Part shown: positions 26,278 through 36,720 of the stretch, in pieces
Position numbering within the stretch: the first letter of the stretch is position 1
How the letters are laid out: each line of letters opens with the position of its first letter
Source of the DNA: GCA-2732755 sp965228265
GTDB taxonomy: Bacteria > Planctomycetota > Phycisphaerae > Phycisphaerales > UBA1924
DNA: 64,000 bases
Direction of reading: 5' to 3'
Assembly (NCBI GenBank): GCA_965228265.1
Contig: OZ245804.1
Span: forward strand, 1,054,001-1,118,000
Position numbers and translations under genes: made by a program
Notes under the pieces: generated by a model
Databases searched by the model: none
Told to the model about the DNA's origin: nothing
The model's input: the letters and a program-made list of their open reading frames with translations, nothing else

Positions 26278-27356
26278 TCAGTTACATCATCCCCACGCGG
26301 AACAGGGGCGAGCAGCTCCTGAGGACGCTCAGCGCGATCGATCGGCTCGGGAATCATCTCTCGGTCGGCGGCGCGGAGGTGGTGGTTGTCGACAACGCCT
26401 CGGACGAGCCGGTCTGTGTGCCCGGGCATCTGCCCCGGGGAATGAAGACGCGGGTGATCCGGCTGGACGAGAACAGGGGCGCGGCGGCGCGGAACGTGGG
26501 CGCGGATCACGCGGACGAGCGGTCGGACTGGCTCGTGATGCTGGACGACGATTCAGCGCCGATGGATACGGGGATGGAGATCGCGATCAGGCGCGCCCCC
26601 GATTACGCGGCGGCGATCTCGGCGGATGTGTTTCTGGGCGACGGGCCGGAGGAAGTCCGGCGGCGCGAGGACGGCGGGCTGCCCGAGGTGTTCGTGGGTT
26701 GCGGGGTGGCGATCCGGCGCGCGGCGTACCACAAAGCGGGCGGGTATGACGAGACCTTCGGGTTCTACGCCGAGGAGTACGACCTTTCGGCAAAGCTGCT
26801 GCTCGAGGGGCACCGCGTGGTGTTCAGCCCGATCTTCCGTGTGCTGCATCGGAAGGTGGAGTCGGGGCGGGACATGGACCTGATCGTTCGGCGACTCGTG
26901 CGGAACAACGCGTGGGTCTGTCAGCGGTATGCGCCGGACTCGGTGCTGGCTCATGAGCAGCGCCGGATCGATGAGCGCTGCCGATGGATCGCCGAGCGCG
27001 AGGGCGCGATGTCGGGGTACGAGGCGGGCTGCGCCGAGCGCGAGGCGTCGATCGGTGCGCAGGTGCGCACGCCGATGGATGAGGCGTTGTGGGATCGCTT
27101 CACGGGTCTGGCTGCGGCGCGTGACGCGCTCGATCGTCGAATCCCGGAGCGGGCGCGATCTGCGGAGCTGATCGACGAGGGCAAGAACGCGCATGTCGTT
27201 CGCCAGGCGCTCGCGGAGCTTGATCTGCCGGTGGTCGAGCGGGGCGGCGATGTGCGCGTGATCGGGACGATGTCGCCCGGGCCGATGCTCGATGCTCTGG
27301 AGCGTGGGCGCGATGAGGTGCCGGTGGTTGCGCCGTGGCTCTCGGCGAAGAGGGGT

Positions 27357-27383
<27 letters not shown>
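26274..27383 (+). CDS. GT2-family glycosyltransferase with C-terminal helical domain
   Basis: A 369-residue protein. GT-A domain: MISYIIPTRNRGEQLLRTLS, EVVVVDNASDEPV, LDENRGAAARNVGADHA, DWLVMLDDDSAPM (DDD motif, about residue 91), FVGCGVAIRRAAYHKAGGYD and EEYDLSAKLLLEGHRV. After about 205 comes a helical region and a short Rossmann-like end (VVERGGDVRVIGTM). It starts at a GTG overlapping the sulfotransferase stop (GTGA) and is the last gene of the HldE-like/sulfotransferase operon. It overlaps the convergent pabB by 27 bases. Donor and acceptor are unknown. Confidence 0.82.
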
Positions 27384-28721
<1,338 letters not shown>

Positions 28722-28745
28722 GCGCGATGGTATCGCCTGATGCGA

Positions 28746-28774
28746 CTGACCGAAGGCCTGTGAGCACCTAGACT
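28746..28774 (+). promoter_or_regulatory. candidate sigma70-like promoter of ppdK
   Basis: CTGACC (28746-28751), a 17-base spacer and TAGACT (28769-28774) lie 111 bases before the ppdK ATG, in the 164-base divergent gap with pabB. Four of six -35 positions and a good -10 match. Confidence 0.4.
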
Positions 28775-28885
28775 TGCTTCCCTGCGGCCCGGCGAGGTTC
28801 TGGGCCATCGGCCCGTGCTGAAAGAGCCAGCGCAGGCTTACACGAGAGACGAACTTTCACCCACAACCCCGAGGGATGCCCCCAG

Positions 28886-31708
28886 ATGGCCAAGAAGTCC
28901 GCCGCGAAGAAATCGTCCGCAAAGAAGACCTCCAAGAAAAAAGCAACCGCGAAGAAAGCTGCGAGCAAGGCCAGAACGGCCAAGACGAGCAAGAAGAAGG
29001 CGGCTGCGAAGTCTTCGCCCAAGCGCGTCATCCGCGCTAGCGGGCGGAAGGTCGTGCCCAAGCCCGCCAAGGGCGGCAAGATGGTGTTCAACTTCGGCGC
29101 CAAGAAGACCGACGGCGACGGTTCGATGAAGGCGCTCTTGGGCGGCAAGGGCGCCAACCTCGCGGAGATGACCTCGATCGGTCTGCCCGTGCCCCCGGGC
29201 ATGACGATCACGACCGAGACGTGCGCGAAGTACTACGAGTCCGGCTCGCGTCTGCCTCACGGCCTGATGAACGAGGTCACCAAGGGCATGGCGCTCGTCG
29301 AGAAGGAGATGGGCAAGAAGTTTGGCGACACGAAGAACCCGCTGCTCATGTCGGTGCGTTCAGGCGCGATGGTTTCGATGCCGGGCATGATGGACACGAT
29401 CCTGAACCTGGGCCTGAACGACGAGGCGGTCGAGGGTCTTGCCGCGGCGACCGGGAACAAGCGCTTCGCGTACGACGCGTACCGCAGGCTGATCAACATG
29501 TTCGGCGACGTGGTGATGAACGTGCACCACGAGAAGTTCGAGGACGCGTTCGCCGAGATCAAGGCGAAGTACCACGCCGAGCTCGATACGGACGTGCCGG
29601 TCGAGGGCCTTGTCGAGCTGTGCGACAAGTACAAAGAGGTCTACCGCAAGCAGGTGGGCGACGAGTTCCCGCAGAACCCGTTCAAGCAGCTCGAGCTGGC
29701 GATCGAGGCGGTGTTCAAGAGCTGGAACGCCGACAAGGCGATCAGCTACCGGCGCATCGAGGGCATCCACGGCCTGAACGGAACGGCTGTGAACGTGCAG
29801 GCGATGGTCTACGGCAACATGGGCGAGACGTCCGGCACGGGCGTGGCGTTCACGCGTGACCCGTCGACGGGCAACAGCAATTTCTACGGTGAGTTCCTGA
29901 TCAACGCGCAGGGCGAGGACGTGGTCGCGGGCATCCGCACCCCCAAGCCCGTCATCGAGATGAAGAAGTGGAACAAGAAGGTCTTCGACCAGCTGATGAA
30001 GATCAAGACGAAGCTGGAGAAGCACTACAAGGACATGCAGGACATCGAGTTCACCATCGAAGAGGGTCGCCTCTTCATGCTGCAGACGCGAACGGGCAAA
30101 CGCACGGGCGCGGCGGCTGTGAAGATCGCCTGCGACATGGTGAAGGAAAAGCTGATCGATGAGAAGCAGGCGCTGCTTCGCATCCCGGCTGGTGATCTGG
30201 TGCAGCTCCTGCTGCCGAGCTTCGATCCGAAGAAGAAGGAGATCGCCAAGGTGCTGACGCGGGGCCTGCCCGCTTCGCCCGGCGCGGCTGTGGGCAAGCC
30301 GGCGTTCACGGCCGAGGAAGCGGTCGAGCGGGCGCACGCGGGTGAGAAGGTGATTCTCGTCCGCAAGGAGACGAGCCCCGAGGACGTCGACGGCATGCAC
30401 TCGGCGGCGGGCATCCTGACCTCGACGGGCGGGATGACGAGCCACGCAGCTGTGGTCGCTCGCGGCTGGGGCAAGTGCTGCGTCGCCGGTGCCGGCGAGA
30501 TCCAGATCGATGCCGCCAAGGGCACGTTCACGGTGAACGGCAAGAAGTTCGGCCGCAAGGACGAGATCTCGATCGACGGCGGGACGGGCGAGGTGATCGC
30601 CGGGGCGATCCCGACGGTGACGCCTGAGCTGTCGGGCGACTTTGCCAAGGTGATGCGCTGGGCGGACAAGTACGCGACGATGGCGGTCCGCACGAACGCG
30701 GACACCCCCGCCGACGCTGCCCGGGCGCGAGAGTTCGGCGCCAAGGGGATCGGCCTGACGCGGACGGAGCACATGTTCTTCGAGGGCCCGCGCATCAAGG
30801 CGATGCGTGAGATGATCCTCTCCGAGTCGCTGGAGGAGCGCGAGGCGGCGCTGGCCAAGCTGCTGCCCTTCCAGCGTGACGACTTTATTGGGATCTTCCG
30901 CGCCATGAACGGCTTGCCCGTGACGATCCGCCTGCTGGACCCGCCTCTGCACGAGTTCCTGCCGCACGAGACCGAGAGCCAGAAGGAACTGGCGTCGGTG
31001 ATGGGCACGACGCTGGCGAAGGTGAAGCAGCGTGTGGCGATGCTGCACGAGCTGAACCCGATGCTGGGTCACCGCGGTTGTCGTCTTGCGGTGACGTACC
31101 CCGAGATCCTGCGGATGCAGGTGCGCGCGATCGTGGAAGCCGCGATCGAGTGTGTCGCCGAGCGCGTCAAGGCGATGCCCGAGATCATGATCCCGCTGGT
31201 CGGCACGGTGCAGGAGCTTCGCATGCTCCGCACGGAGGTCGAGGGTGTGATCGACGAGGTGAAGAAGGAGCACGACTTCAAGAAGCGCCTGGACATCAAG
31301 ATCGGCACGATGATCGAGATCCCGCGTGCGGCGCTGACCGCCGACGAGATCGCGGCCGAGGCCGACTTCTTCAGCTTTGGGACCAACGACCTGACGCAGC
31401 TGACGTTCGGGTACTCGCGCGACGACGTGAACACCTTCCTTCCCGATTACATCCGCCAGGGCGTGCTGCACGTCGACCCGTTCCAGAGCCTCGACCAGGA
31501 GGGCGTGGGTCAGCTCGTGCAGATGGGCTTCGACCGCGGCAAGGAAGGCAACCCCGATCTCAAGGTTGGCATCTGCGGCGAGCACGGCGGCGACCCGTCG
31601 AGTGTCGACTTCTGCCACCGCGTGGGTCTGGCCTACGTGAGCTGCTCGCCCTTCCGCGTGCCGATCGCGCGTCTGGCTGCGGCTCAGGCCGCGATCCGTC
31701 ACGGCTGA
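28886..31708 (+). CDS. ppdK: pyruvate, phosphate dikinase with histone-H1-like N-terminal tail
   Basis: Interconverts pyruvate + ATP + Pi with PEP + AMP + PPi. The 940-residue chain has the ATP-grasp start LLGGKGANLAEMTSIGLPVP, GETSGTGVAFTRDPSTG, the phospho-His loop GGMTSHAAVVARGWGK (His520), and the PEP/pyruvate barrel (PLVGTVQELRMLRTEV, FFSFGTNDLTQLTFGYSRDD, CGEHGGDPSSVDFC with the catalytic Cys). Unusual is the first 65 residues: AKKSAAKKSSAKKTSKKKAT and so on, an Ala/Lys/Ser run like histone H1 or bacterial nucleoid tails. Codons there are AAG/GCC-rich like the rest, so it looks truly translated. An internal ATG (residue 66, after AAGGGCGGC) could give the ordinary length. Glycolysis/gluconeogenesis in the cytoplasm. 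Confidence 0.93.
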   Translation: MAKKSAAKKSSAKKTSKKKATAKKAASKARTAKTSKKKAAAKSSPKRVIRASGRKVVPKPAKGGKMVFNFGAKKTDGDGSMKALLGGKGANLAEMTSIGLPVPPGMTITTETCAKYYESGSRLPHGLMNEVTKGMALVEKEMGKKFGDTKNPLLMSVRSGAMVSMPGMMDTILNLGLNDEAVEGLAAATGNKRFAYDAYRRLINMFGDVVMNVHHEKFEDAFAEIKAKYHAELDTDVPVEGLVELCDKYKEVYRKQVGDEFPQNPFKQLELAIEAVFKSWNADKAISYRRIEGIHGLNGTAVNVQAMVYGNMGETSGTGVAFTRDPSTGNSNFYGEFLINAQGEDVVAGIRTPKPVIEMKKWNKKVFDQLMKIKTKLEKHYKDMQDIEFTIEEGRLFMLQTRTGKRTGAAAVKIACDMVKEKLIDEKQALLRIPAGDLVQLLLPSFDPKKKEIAKVLTRGLPASPGAAVGKPAFTAEEAVERAHAGEKVILVRKETSPEDVDGMHSAAGILTSTGGMTSHAAVVARGWGKCCVAGAGEIQIDAAKGTFTVNGKKFGRKDEISIDGGTGEVIAGAIPTVTPELSGDFAKVMRWADKYATMAVRTNADTPADAARAREFGAKGIGLTRTEHMFFEGPRIKAMREMILSESLEEREAALAKLLPFQRDDFIGIFRAMNGLPVTIRLLDPPLHEFLPHETESQKELASVMGTTLAKVKQRVAMLHELNPMLGHRGCRLAVTYPEILRMQVRAIVEAAIECVAERVKAMPEIMIPLVGTVQELRMLRTEVEGVIDEVKKEHDFKKRLDIKIGTMIEIPRAALTADEIAAEADFFSFGTNDLTQLTFGYSRDDVNTFLPDYIRQGVLHVDPFQSLDQEGVGQLVQMGFDRGKEGNPDLKVGICGEHGGDPSSVDFCHRVGLAYVSCSPFRVPIARLAAAQAAIRHG

Positions 31709-31736
31709 TCGCCGGGGCAGACTGAATCAACAGAGA

Positions 31737-31766
31737 AAGGGCCGGTCCCGTGTGGGGCCGGCCCTT
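31737..31766. terminator. bidirectional terminator hairpin after ppdK
   Basis: AAGGGCCGG and CCGGCCCTT form a long GC stem (with GTCCC/GGGG inside). On the + strand it is followed by ATTCATT and on the minus strand by TCTCTGTT. It sits between the convergent ppdK and the redoxin-like gene. Confidence 0.6.
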
Positions 31767-31805
31767 ATTCATTGGTCTTGCTGTTGGGTGTCGGAGTGGT
31801 GTTGA

Positions 31806-33110
31806 TCAGTCGTTGAGCTTGTCGAGGATCTCGATGATGGCGTCGGTTGTTTCGCCCGGCTTGTACTCGTCGTTGCGGTAGACGATTTTGCCCTCGCCGT
31901 CGAGGACGACGACCGCGGGGACGCGAGCGATGTTGTACGCGCCGCCGGCCCGCCCGCCGTTGGTGATGACGGGGATGTCATCGCGACCCATGTCGAGGAG
32001 GATGTTGCTTGCGTTCTCGGGCTGGCGTTCGCGGATGGCCATGGCCAGGATCTGGCCCTCGTCGCCGAGGTGGTCGTTGATTTTGACGATGTCTTTGACG
32101 GCGTCGTTGCTCCCGGGGAGCCAGCTCGCCCAGAAGTAGAGCACGAGGGGTTTGCCCGCGTAGTCCTCGGTGTTGTACTCGGCGCCGAAGACGTCCTGTG
32201 CGGTGAAGGGCGTGCCGGTTTCGCCGACTTCCGAGCCGTAGATCTTGCCGAGGTTGTCATCCGGGCCGGAGACGATGGGTTCGGAGCCGTCGGGAGCGTT
32301 GACGGCGACGCGTCGTTCGGGGAGGTTTTTGACGACGTAGATGTTGGGAGCGTCGATCTCGAATCGGCTCTCGGGGATCTCGGCGTCGACCTCGACCTGT
32401 GAGAAGTCGTAGACGCGTTCGGCGCCTTCCATGAGTTCTTCGACGATTCGGCGGGGGAAGCCGTCGCTGCTGGCGAGGTACCAGCGTTTGGCGAGGGTGC
32501 GTTCGCCGTAGTCGACGCGGACAACGTCGCAGACGGTGCCGTCGAGCGTTTCGGTGCCGATGTATTCGATGGTCGTGGCGCCGAGTTCGGCGGCGAAGGG
32601 CTTGGCGGCGAAGATGTAGTCGACGCCGAGCAGGTCGGCGCTGCCGAAGACGCGGCCCTTGGCGAATCGTCCGATGGCGTGAACGACTTCCTGGTTTTCG
32701 TGATCGATCCAGGAGGCGTTGTTGCCGCTCTTGATGACGGTGAAGGAGATCTGTTCGGAGGTGCCGATGTCGTCGGCCTGTCCGATCATGGTGCGTGTCC
32801 AGGAGCCGTTGTCTTCCTGTCGTGCCCAGACGTTGCCGTCGGCGCCGAGCTTGAAGGCCGCCAGCGGGCCCGACTTGGCGTTGATCTCGGACTGCACGGA
32901 AAAGAGGACGGTCTTGGATTCGAGCAGCGCTTCGCGCGAGGCGATGAGGATTTCGACGGCCCGCTCGTCTCGGTTCACGGCGGCGGTCTGCTCTTCCGTG
33001 GGCGGGGGCATCTCGTCAGAGAGCTGGGGCTGGCGGTCCTGGGCGGCTGTGGTGCCGGCCAGGAGGGCAAGTGTCAGTGCGAGCGGGGCGACAGTGCGTC
33101 CTCGGGTCAT
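31806..33110 (-). CDS. secreted two-domain protein: DUF2092/LolA-like plus thioredoxin fold without CXXC
   Basis: A 434-residue exported protein. Signal peptide VAPLALTLALLAGTTAAQD. Residues about 50-270 look like the outer-membrane lipoprotein carrier/DUF2092 fold (VEILIASREALLESKTVLFS, WIDHENQEVVHAIGRFAKGR, YFA-like strands, KRWYLASSDGFPRRIVEELM). Residues about 295-430 are redoxin-like: YAGKPLVLYFWASWLPGSND, LAMAIRERQPENASNILLDM, YNIARVPAVVVLDGEGKIVY. In active family members the WASW is followed by CPPC; here it reads LPGS, so both redox cysteines are gone. Probably a binding or scaffold domain. AGGAG site 9 bases before the ATG. Function unknown. Confidence 0.7.
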   Translation of the reverse strand: MTRGRTVAPLALTLALLAGTTAAQDRQPQLSDEMPPPTEEQTAAVNRDERAVEILIASREALLESKTVLFSVQSEINAKSGPLAAFKLGADGNVWARQEDNGSWTRTMIGQADDIGTSEQISFTVIKSGNNASWIDHENQEVVHAIGRFAKGRVFGSADLLGVDYIFAAKPFAAELGATTIEYIGTETLDGTVCDVVRVDYGERTLAKRWYLASSDGFPRRIVEELMEGAERVYDFSQVEVDAEIPESRFEIDAPNIYVVKNLPERRVAVNAPDGSEPIVSGPDDNLGKIYGSEVGETGTPFTAQDVFGAEYNTEDYAGKPLVLYFWASWLPGSNDAVKDIVKINDHLGDEGQILAMAIRERQPENASNILLDMGRDDIPVITNGGRAGGAYNIARVPAVVVLDGEGKIVYRNDEYKPGETTDAIIEILDKLND

Positions 33111-33212
33111 CGTTGAATTCTCCTGCGGATCGGACGCAAATCGGCGGCGTCCGTATGCGGGTTCATGCTAGCGGGCCGATACTTCGGGCGGAACCCCCCG
33201 GCTCCGTGGTCT

Positions 33213-34052
33213 TCATACCCCCAGAAGCTCAGAAAGTGCCGCTCCGGGGTCGGTTTGCGCCATCAGATGTTCGCCTACGAGTGCTATCCGGACCCCGGCA
33301 CCGCCCAGACGCTCCAGATCCGCGGCTGTGCGGATGCCGGATTCGGAGACCAGGAGCCCCGGATCGGGCACGTCGGCGGTCATCCGGAGGGTGTGGTCGA
33401 GGTCCGTCTTCATGATCCGCAGATCGCGGTTGTTGATCCCGAGCAGCACCCGCCCGGCGGGGCAGTCACGCGTCAGGCGGACGCAGCGGAGCAGGTTCTC
33501 CCGGTCGTGCGACTCGACCAGAACGTCCATCCCAAGATCGAGTGATCGGCTCAGGAGATCGGCGATTTGCTCGTCGCTCAGGCACTCGGCGATCAGCAGC
33601 ACCGCGTCGGCGCCGGCGGCCCGGCTCTCGGCGACTTGCCACGGATCGACCATGAAGTCCTTCCGCAGGACGGGCAGGGGGACCGCCCCGCGCACGCGAT
33701 CCAGAAACGAGAGCCGACCCGCGAAGTAGGGCTCGTCGGTCAGGCAGCTGATCGCACGCGCGCCGGCCTGGTGATACCGTCTGGCGATGTCCTCGGGCCC
33801 AAACGCATCCGATCCGTCCGCTCCGGGCTGGTATTCCTCGCGGATCCAGCCGGCCGAGGGGCTCTTGCGCTTCACCTCCGCGATGATCGCGGCCTTCAGG
33901 TCGCCCAGCGGCGCGGTGAGCGAGCGCACGAAGCCGCGAGGCTCGTCGGCGTCTGCGGCGGCCCGCTCGAGCTCGGCCAGGCTGTGCAAGGCTTTGCGCT
34001 CGGCGACCTCGCGCTTCTTGGTTTCGACGATTTCATCGAGGATGCTGCCCAT
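33213..34052 (-). CDS. trpC: indole-3-glycerol phosphate synthase TrpC
   Basis: Ring-closing step of tryptophan synthesis, CdRP to indole-3-glycerol phosphate. A 279-residue TIM barrel with ILDEIVETKKREVAERKAL, AAIIAEVKRKSPSAGWIREE (Lys and Ser of the active site), RYHQAGARAISCLTDEPYFA, VPLPVLRKDFMVDPWQVAES (catalytic Lys), AVLLIAECLSD, VLLGINNRDLRIMKTDLDHT and LLVSESGI. Complete. The ATG at 34052 begins exactly at the usual MxxILDEI start; the frame further upstream (to 34493) is antisense to the next gene. It stands apart from other trp genes, and its start overlaps the divergent CPBP start by 11 bases. Confidence 0.94.
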   Translation of the reverse strand: MGSILDEIVETKKREVAERKALHSLAELERAAADADEPRGFVRSLTAPLGDLKAAIIAEVKRKSPSAGWIREEYQPGADGSDAFGPEDIARRYHQAGARAISCLTDEPYFAGRLSFLDRVRGAVPLPVLRKDFMVDPWQVAESRAAGADAVLLIAECLSDEQIADLLSRSLDLGMDVLVESHDRENLLRCVRLTRDCPAGRVLLGINNRDLRIMKTDLDHTLRMTADVPDPGLLVSESGIRTAADLERLGGAGVRIALVGEHLMAQTDPGAALSELLGV

Positions 34053-34950
34053 CGCATTGATTGTTGGCCTGCCGGGCGCGGCGTGCGCCCAGGCGGACGA
34101 AGCGGGGGCCTCGACGCTTGAACTGGTGATCACCGCCGGTTCGATCGTGGTCGCGCTGGGCGCACTCGTCTGGCTCTGGCGTGGGGATGTGATCCGCCCC
34201 GGGTCGTTCGGGCGGAGGCCCGGTTCCGAGCCGCCACGGGTGACCAGCGCGATGGCGCTGCTCGCCCTGATGCTGGGGTGCTTTGTGGTTTCGAGCCTGG
34301 CGCAGATCATCGCGCTCGGCATGGTCGGCGCGGACCCCAAGGCGGGGCTCACGGTGCGCCAGATGGGGCTTGTGAATCTGGTCGTGGGGCCGGTGAGTGT
34401 CGGGGCAGCTGTCGCTGCGTTTGTCGCGGCCCGTCGGATCGATCCGATCCCGCGGTTCCGGCTCTCGCCCAAGGGTTTCGGGCTCGGGCTCATGCTCTCG
34501 CTCTATGTGCTCCCGATGGCGATGGCGGCCTCGTCGGTGACGATCCTGATTTCGACGGCTCTGGGACACGGGCCGAGCGATGCGATCGCGCACGACACGC
34601 TCGACGCGATCCTCGCGCCCGAGGCGGGGGTGTGGAAGTGGGTGCTGATCGCCGGCGCGGTCGTCGTGACGCCGATCGTTGAGGAGGTGCTCTTCCGGGG
34701 GCTCTTGCAGAGTGCGTTGTCGGCGATCATGCCCGGGCGGTGGGGGACCTGGGGAGCGGTGCTGATCGCGTCGGCTCTGTTCACACTCGCGCACACGACC
34801 GGCGGCATCGAGTGGCACTCGCTCCCCGCGATCGCGGTGCTCGGGCTCTCGATGGCGGTGGCCTACGAGCGCACGGGTCGGATCGCGGTCCCGATCGCGA
34901 TGCACGTGGCGTTCAACGGGGGCAATGTGCTGCTGGCGATGTCGCTCTGA
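34042..34950 (+). CDS. CPBP-family intramembrane metalloprotease
   Basis: A 302-residue polytopic protein with about eight hydrophobic segments. The CPBP (Abi/CAAX-protease) motifs are VTPIVEEVLFRGLLQSAL (EExxxR, about residues 212-229), FTLAHTTGGIEWHSLPAIAV (motif 2) and PIAMHVAFNGGNVLL (motif 3, H and N). It begins MLPIALIVGLPGAACAQADE, which looks like a signal peptide. The proposed ATG at 34042 overlaps the trpC start by 11 bases head to head. A TTG at 34057 would avoid the overlap but shorten the leader. Role could be prenyl-protein or peptide processing, unknown. Confidence 0.82.
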   Translation: MLPIALIVGLPGAACAQADEAGASTLELVITAGSIVVALGALVWLWRGDVIRPGSFGRRPGSEPPRVTSAMALLALMLGCFVVSSLAQIIALGMVGADPKAGLTVRQMGLVNLVVGPVSVGAAVAAFVAARRIDPIPRFRLSPKGFGLGLMLSLYVLPMAMAASSVTILISTALGHGPSDAIAHDTLDAILAPEAGVWKWVLIAGAVVVTPIVEEVLFRGLLQSALSAIMPGRWGTWGAVLIASALFTLAHTTGGIEWHSLPAIAVLGLSMAVAYERTGRIAVPIAMHVAFNGGNVLLAMSL

Positions 34951-35407
34951 CGCCTTTGAGAGAGAAGGGCACAGCGAGGATGAGTAAACCAGCGGCTGCG
35001 GCGTTGCGCCAGGTGATCGCGCCCCAGTCGGCGATGTCGGTGGTGCCCGAGCCCGCGCAGCCGCAACTAGTGGGGGCTGGCGGGGGGAAGAGGATCATCG
35101 CGGCGGCGTACCACGCGAAGGCCGCGAAGACGAGCCCCGCGCCGATCGCTGCGGGTTTGATCCGGTGTTCGGCGAGCACGAGCCAGAGGGTGGAGATGCC
35201 GACAGCGATTTCCATCGCGATGACGCCCCATGCGACGTGGGGCGTCAGGTCTCTTGGGATGAGGCCGTGGGAATTGATCGTCTCGACAAATGCGGAGGGG
35301 GCGAGCAGTTTGGCTGATCCGGTGTAGAGCAGGACGAGAGCGGCGGCTGCGACGAGGAGGCCGAGGCCCTCGAAGCGGATGAGCGAGATGAACCGTTCCC
35401 GCGTCAT
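34913..35407 (-). CDS. MauE/DoxX-like membrane protein
   Basis: A 164-residue protein with four predicted spans (LGLLVAAAALVLLYTGSAKL, VAWGVIAMEIAVGISTLWLV, AAIGAGLVFAAFAWYAAAMI, NAAAAGLLILAVPF). It has the MauE-type Cys motif PTSCGCAGSGTT between spans 3 and 4. MauE-like proteins are thought to reduce or shuttle disulfides at the membrane; here a CGC pair is retained. The ATG at 35407 overlaps the stop of the upstream orphan (ATGA), fixing the start and coupling the two. Its 3' end overlaps the CPBP gene by 38 bases tail to tail. Confidence 0.72.
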   Translation of the reverse strand: MTRERFISLIRFEGLGLLVAAAALVLLYTGSAKLLAPSAFVETINSHGLIPRDLTPHVAWGVIAMEIAVGISTLWLVLAEHRIKPAAIGAGLVFAAFAWYAAAMILFPPPAPTSCGCAGSGTTDIADWGAITWRNAAAAGLLILAVPFSLKGVRATSPAAHCPR

Positions 35408-36273
35408 GATCGGTTCTTCCACCACGCGAGCGATCCGACGGCGATGACGATCAGGCCGGTGAGGATGAGGGCGAAGCGTTTGGTGGATTGGTTGAGGCCG
35501 GTGCTGAGGAAATCGTCGCGCAGATCCTCCATTTCTTTCTTGCCCATCGGCGTGGCAGCTCGTTCCGATTGCTCAGTTCGGCGTGCATCGGCGGTCTCGA
35601 ACGCAAGTGTCCTGGCTAGAGCAATAACGCGGGTAAGTTCAAAGAGTTCCGGACGCAAGTTTGAGTAGATTTGTGACTCCTCAAGCATCCACCCGCCATC
35701 CCCGAACGATTTGGCGATCGAAATCTGTGAAGTGAACTCGTCGGCAAGGTTAAATTCTGTCGCGTGCGAGGTTTCAGAGTGACGGATACGGACAAGGCGA
35801 CCTTGTTCATCTAGGTCAAAAATGACCCTTTCGAGCTTCACTCGATCAGGATGTGGATAGTCTTTGATTGCGAGAAGTCGGTTCCCCTGTGGATATACAC
35901 CTTCATAGGTGGGTCCGCCAAGTGGGCCCTGCAGATGTATGAGCGTTGCGCTTTCGTCGGTATCAATATTCTGTACGATTAATTGTGGAAACACTTTTGA
36001 AGCTAGGTGCCGTGTTTTGTGACGGTCTCTGGGGTGACTCTCAATCATCGAGCTCTCGCCAGAGTTACATGTGTAAGCTGAAGTTTCTCCAAGAATCAAA
36101 AGTGTCTCGCCCGCGCTGTATGATCGCACAAGAGACGAAGAGTCATGATCGTAGATATAAACAAGATAGGAAGTAGGATCTAAAGTGCTGCGATACTTGG
36201 CATAAACTGTTTGGGCATTTGTTGCATGGCAGCAGAGCAAGCTGGTGCAAAGTAGCCAGGCAAGGGGTCTCAT
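35404..36273 (-). CDS. secreted, C-terminally membrane-anchored orphan
   Basis: Unrecognised 289-residue protein. Signal peptide MRPLAWLLCTSLLCCHATNA. A mostly beta ectodomain follows (VYAKYRSTLDPTSYLVYIYD, YSAGETLLILGETSAYTC, LQGPLGGPTYEGVYPQGNRL), then a helical stretch. The C-terminal anchor is FALILTGLIVIAVGSLAWW followed by KNRS. Two Cys (YTC...) could pair. The start at 36273 has GGAAG 8 bases upstream. The 5' two-thirds is much more AT-rich than the 3' end; the composition border lies inside the gene near 35,620. Coupled to the MauE-like gene by ATGA, so it may be a client of it. Confidence 0.55.
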   Translation of the reverse strand: MRPLAWLLCTSLLCCHATNAQTVYAKYRSTLDPTSYLVYIYDHDSSSLVRSYSAGETLLILGETSAYTCNSGESSMIESHPRDRHKTRHLASKVFPQLIVQNIDTDESATLIHLQGPLGGPTYEGVYPQGNRLLAIKDYPHPDRVKLERVIFDLDEQGRLVRIRHSETSHATEFNLADEFTSQISIAKSFGDGGWMLEESQIYSNLRPELFELTRVIALARTLAFETADARRTEQSERAATPMGKKEMEDLRDDFLSTGLNQSTKRFALILTGLIVIAVGSLAWWKNRS

Positions 36274-36290
36274 AATTGGCGCTTCCGTTT

Positions 36291-36704
36291 TCACCCGCCG
36301 GGACCACTAGAATGGATGCAGGCGAATTCTTGGTTAGGCTGCAAAATATCTGTGCCATCAGGATCTGGCTCTGTCTCATCTAGTTCCGCGATGCAGCAGG
36401 CGCTGCCAGTGTCGCACATTGAAAGACCGGTCCATCCTGGAGGAGCGTCTTCGTTGCAGGGAATTGTTTGAGTATTTGTGAAGCGAATGCGGGTGGCAGG
36501 TACTTCAACAAGATAGTCGATAGTAAAATAACCAGATTTACTCCGAGTTACATCCGATTCGCATATCACCGCTCCTGCTCCACCACAGTCAATGGATGGG
36601 CAGTCGAAGCGATGTATCCAGCATGTATTTGCAGCAACTGCGATTGCTGGTGCGGATACGATCAGCATCAAGGTTGCGGATGCGCAAGACTTAGCGTAAA
36701 TCAA
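36291..36704 (-). CDS. small secreted cysteine-rich orphan
   Basis: Unrecognised protein of about 137 residues. Signal peptide (IYAKSCASATLMLIVSAPAI, then AVAAN). The mature part has about eight Cys (NTCWIHRFDCPSIDCGGAG, ICES, IPCNED, MCDTGSACCIAELDE, EFACIHSS), suggesting disulfides. Start is inferred: an AAAGGAG site in the gap after the pseudopilin gene places a TTG at 36704 6 bases downstream; a GTG at 36707 is closer than usual. The upstream ATG frame runs into the pilin gene. AT-rich like its neighbours. Lies 16 bases after the pseudopilin, probably in one operon. Confidence 0.5.
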   Translation of the reverse strand: MIYAKSCASATLMLIVSAPAIAVAANTCWIHRFDCPSIDCGGAGAVICESDVTRSKSGYFTIDYLVEVPATRIRFTNTQTIPCNEDAPPGWTGLSMCDTGSACCIAELDETEPDPDGTDILQPNQEFACIHSSGPGG

Positions 36705-36720
36705 CACAATCTCCTTTCGT

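Noticed and set aside
29360..31702. A 780-codon minus frame opposite ppdK
   Set aside because: Shadow of a conserved enzyme, His/Arg/Leu-rich with no domain.
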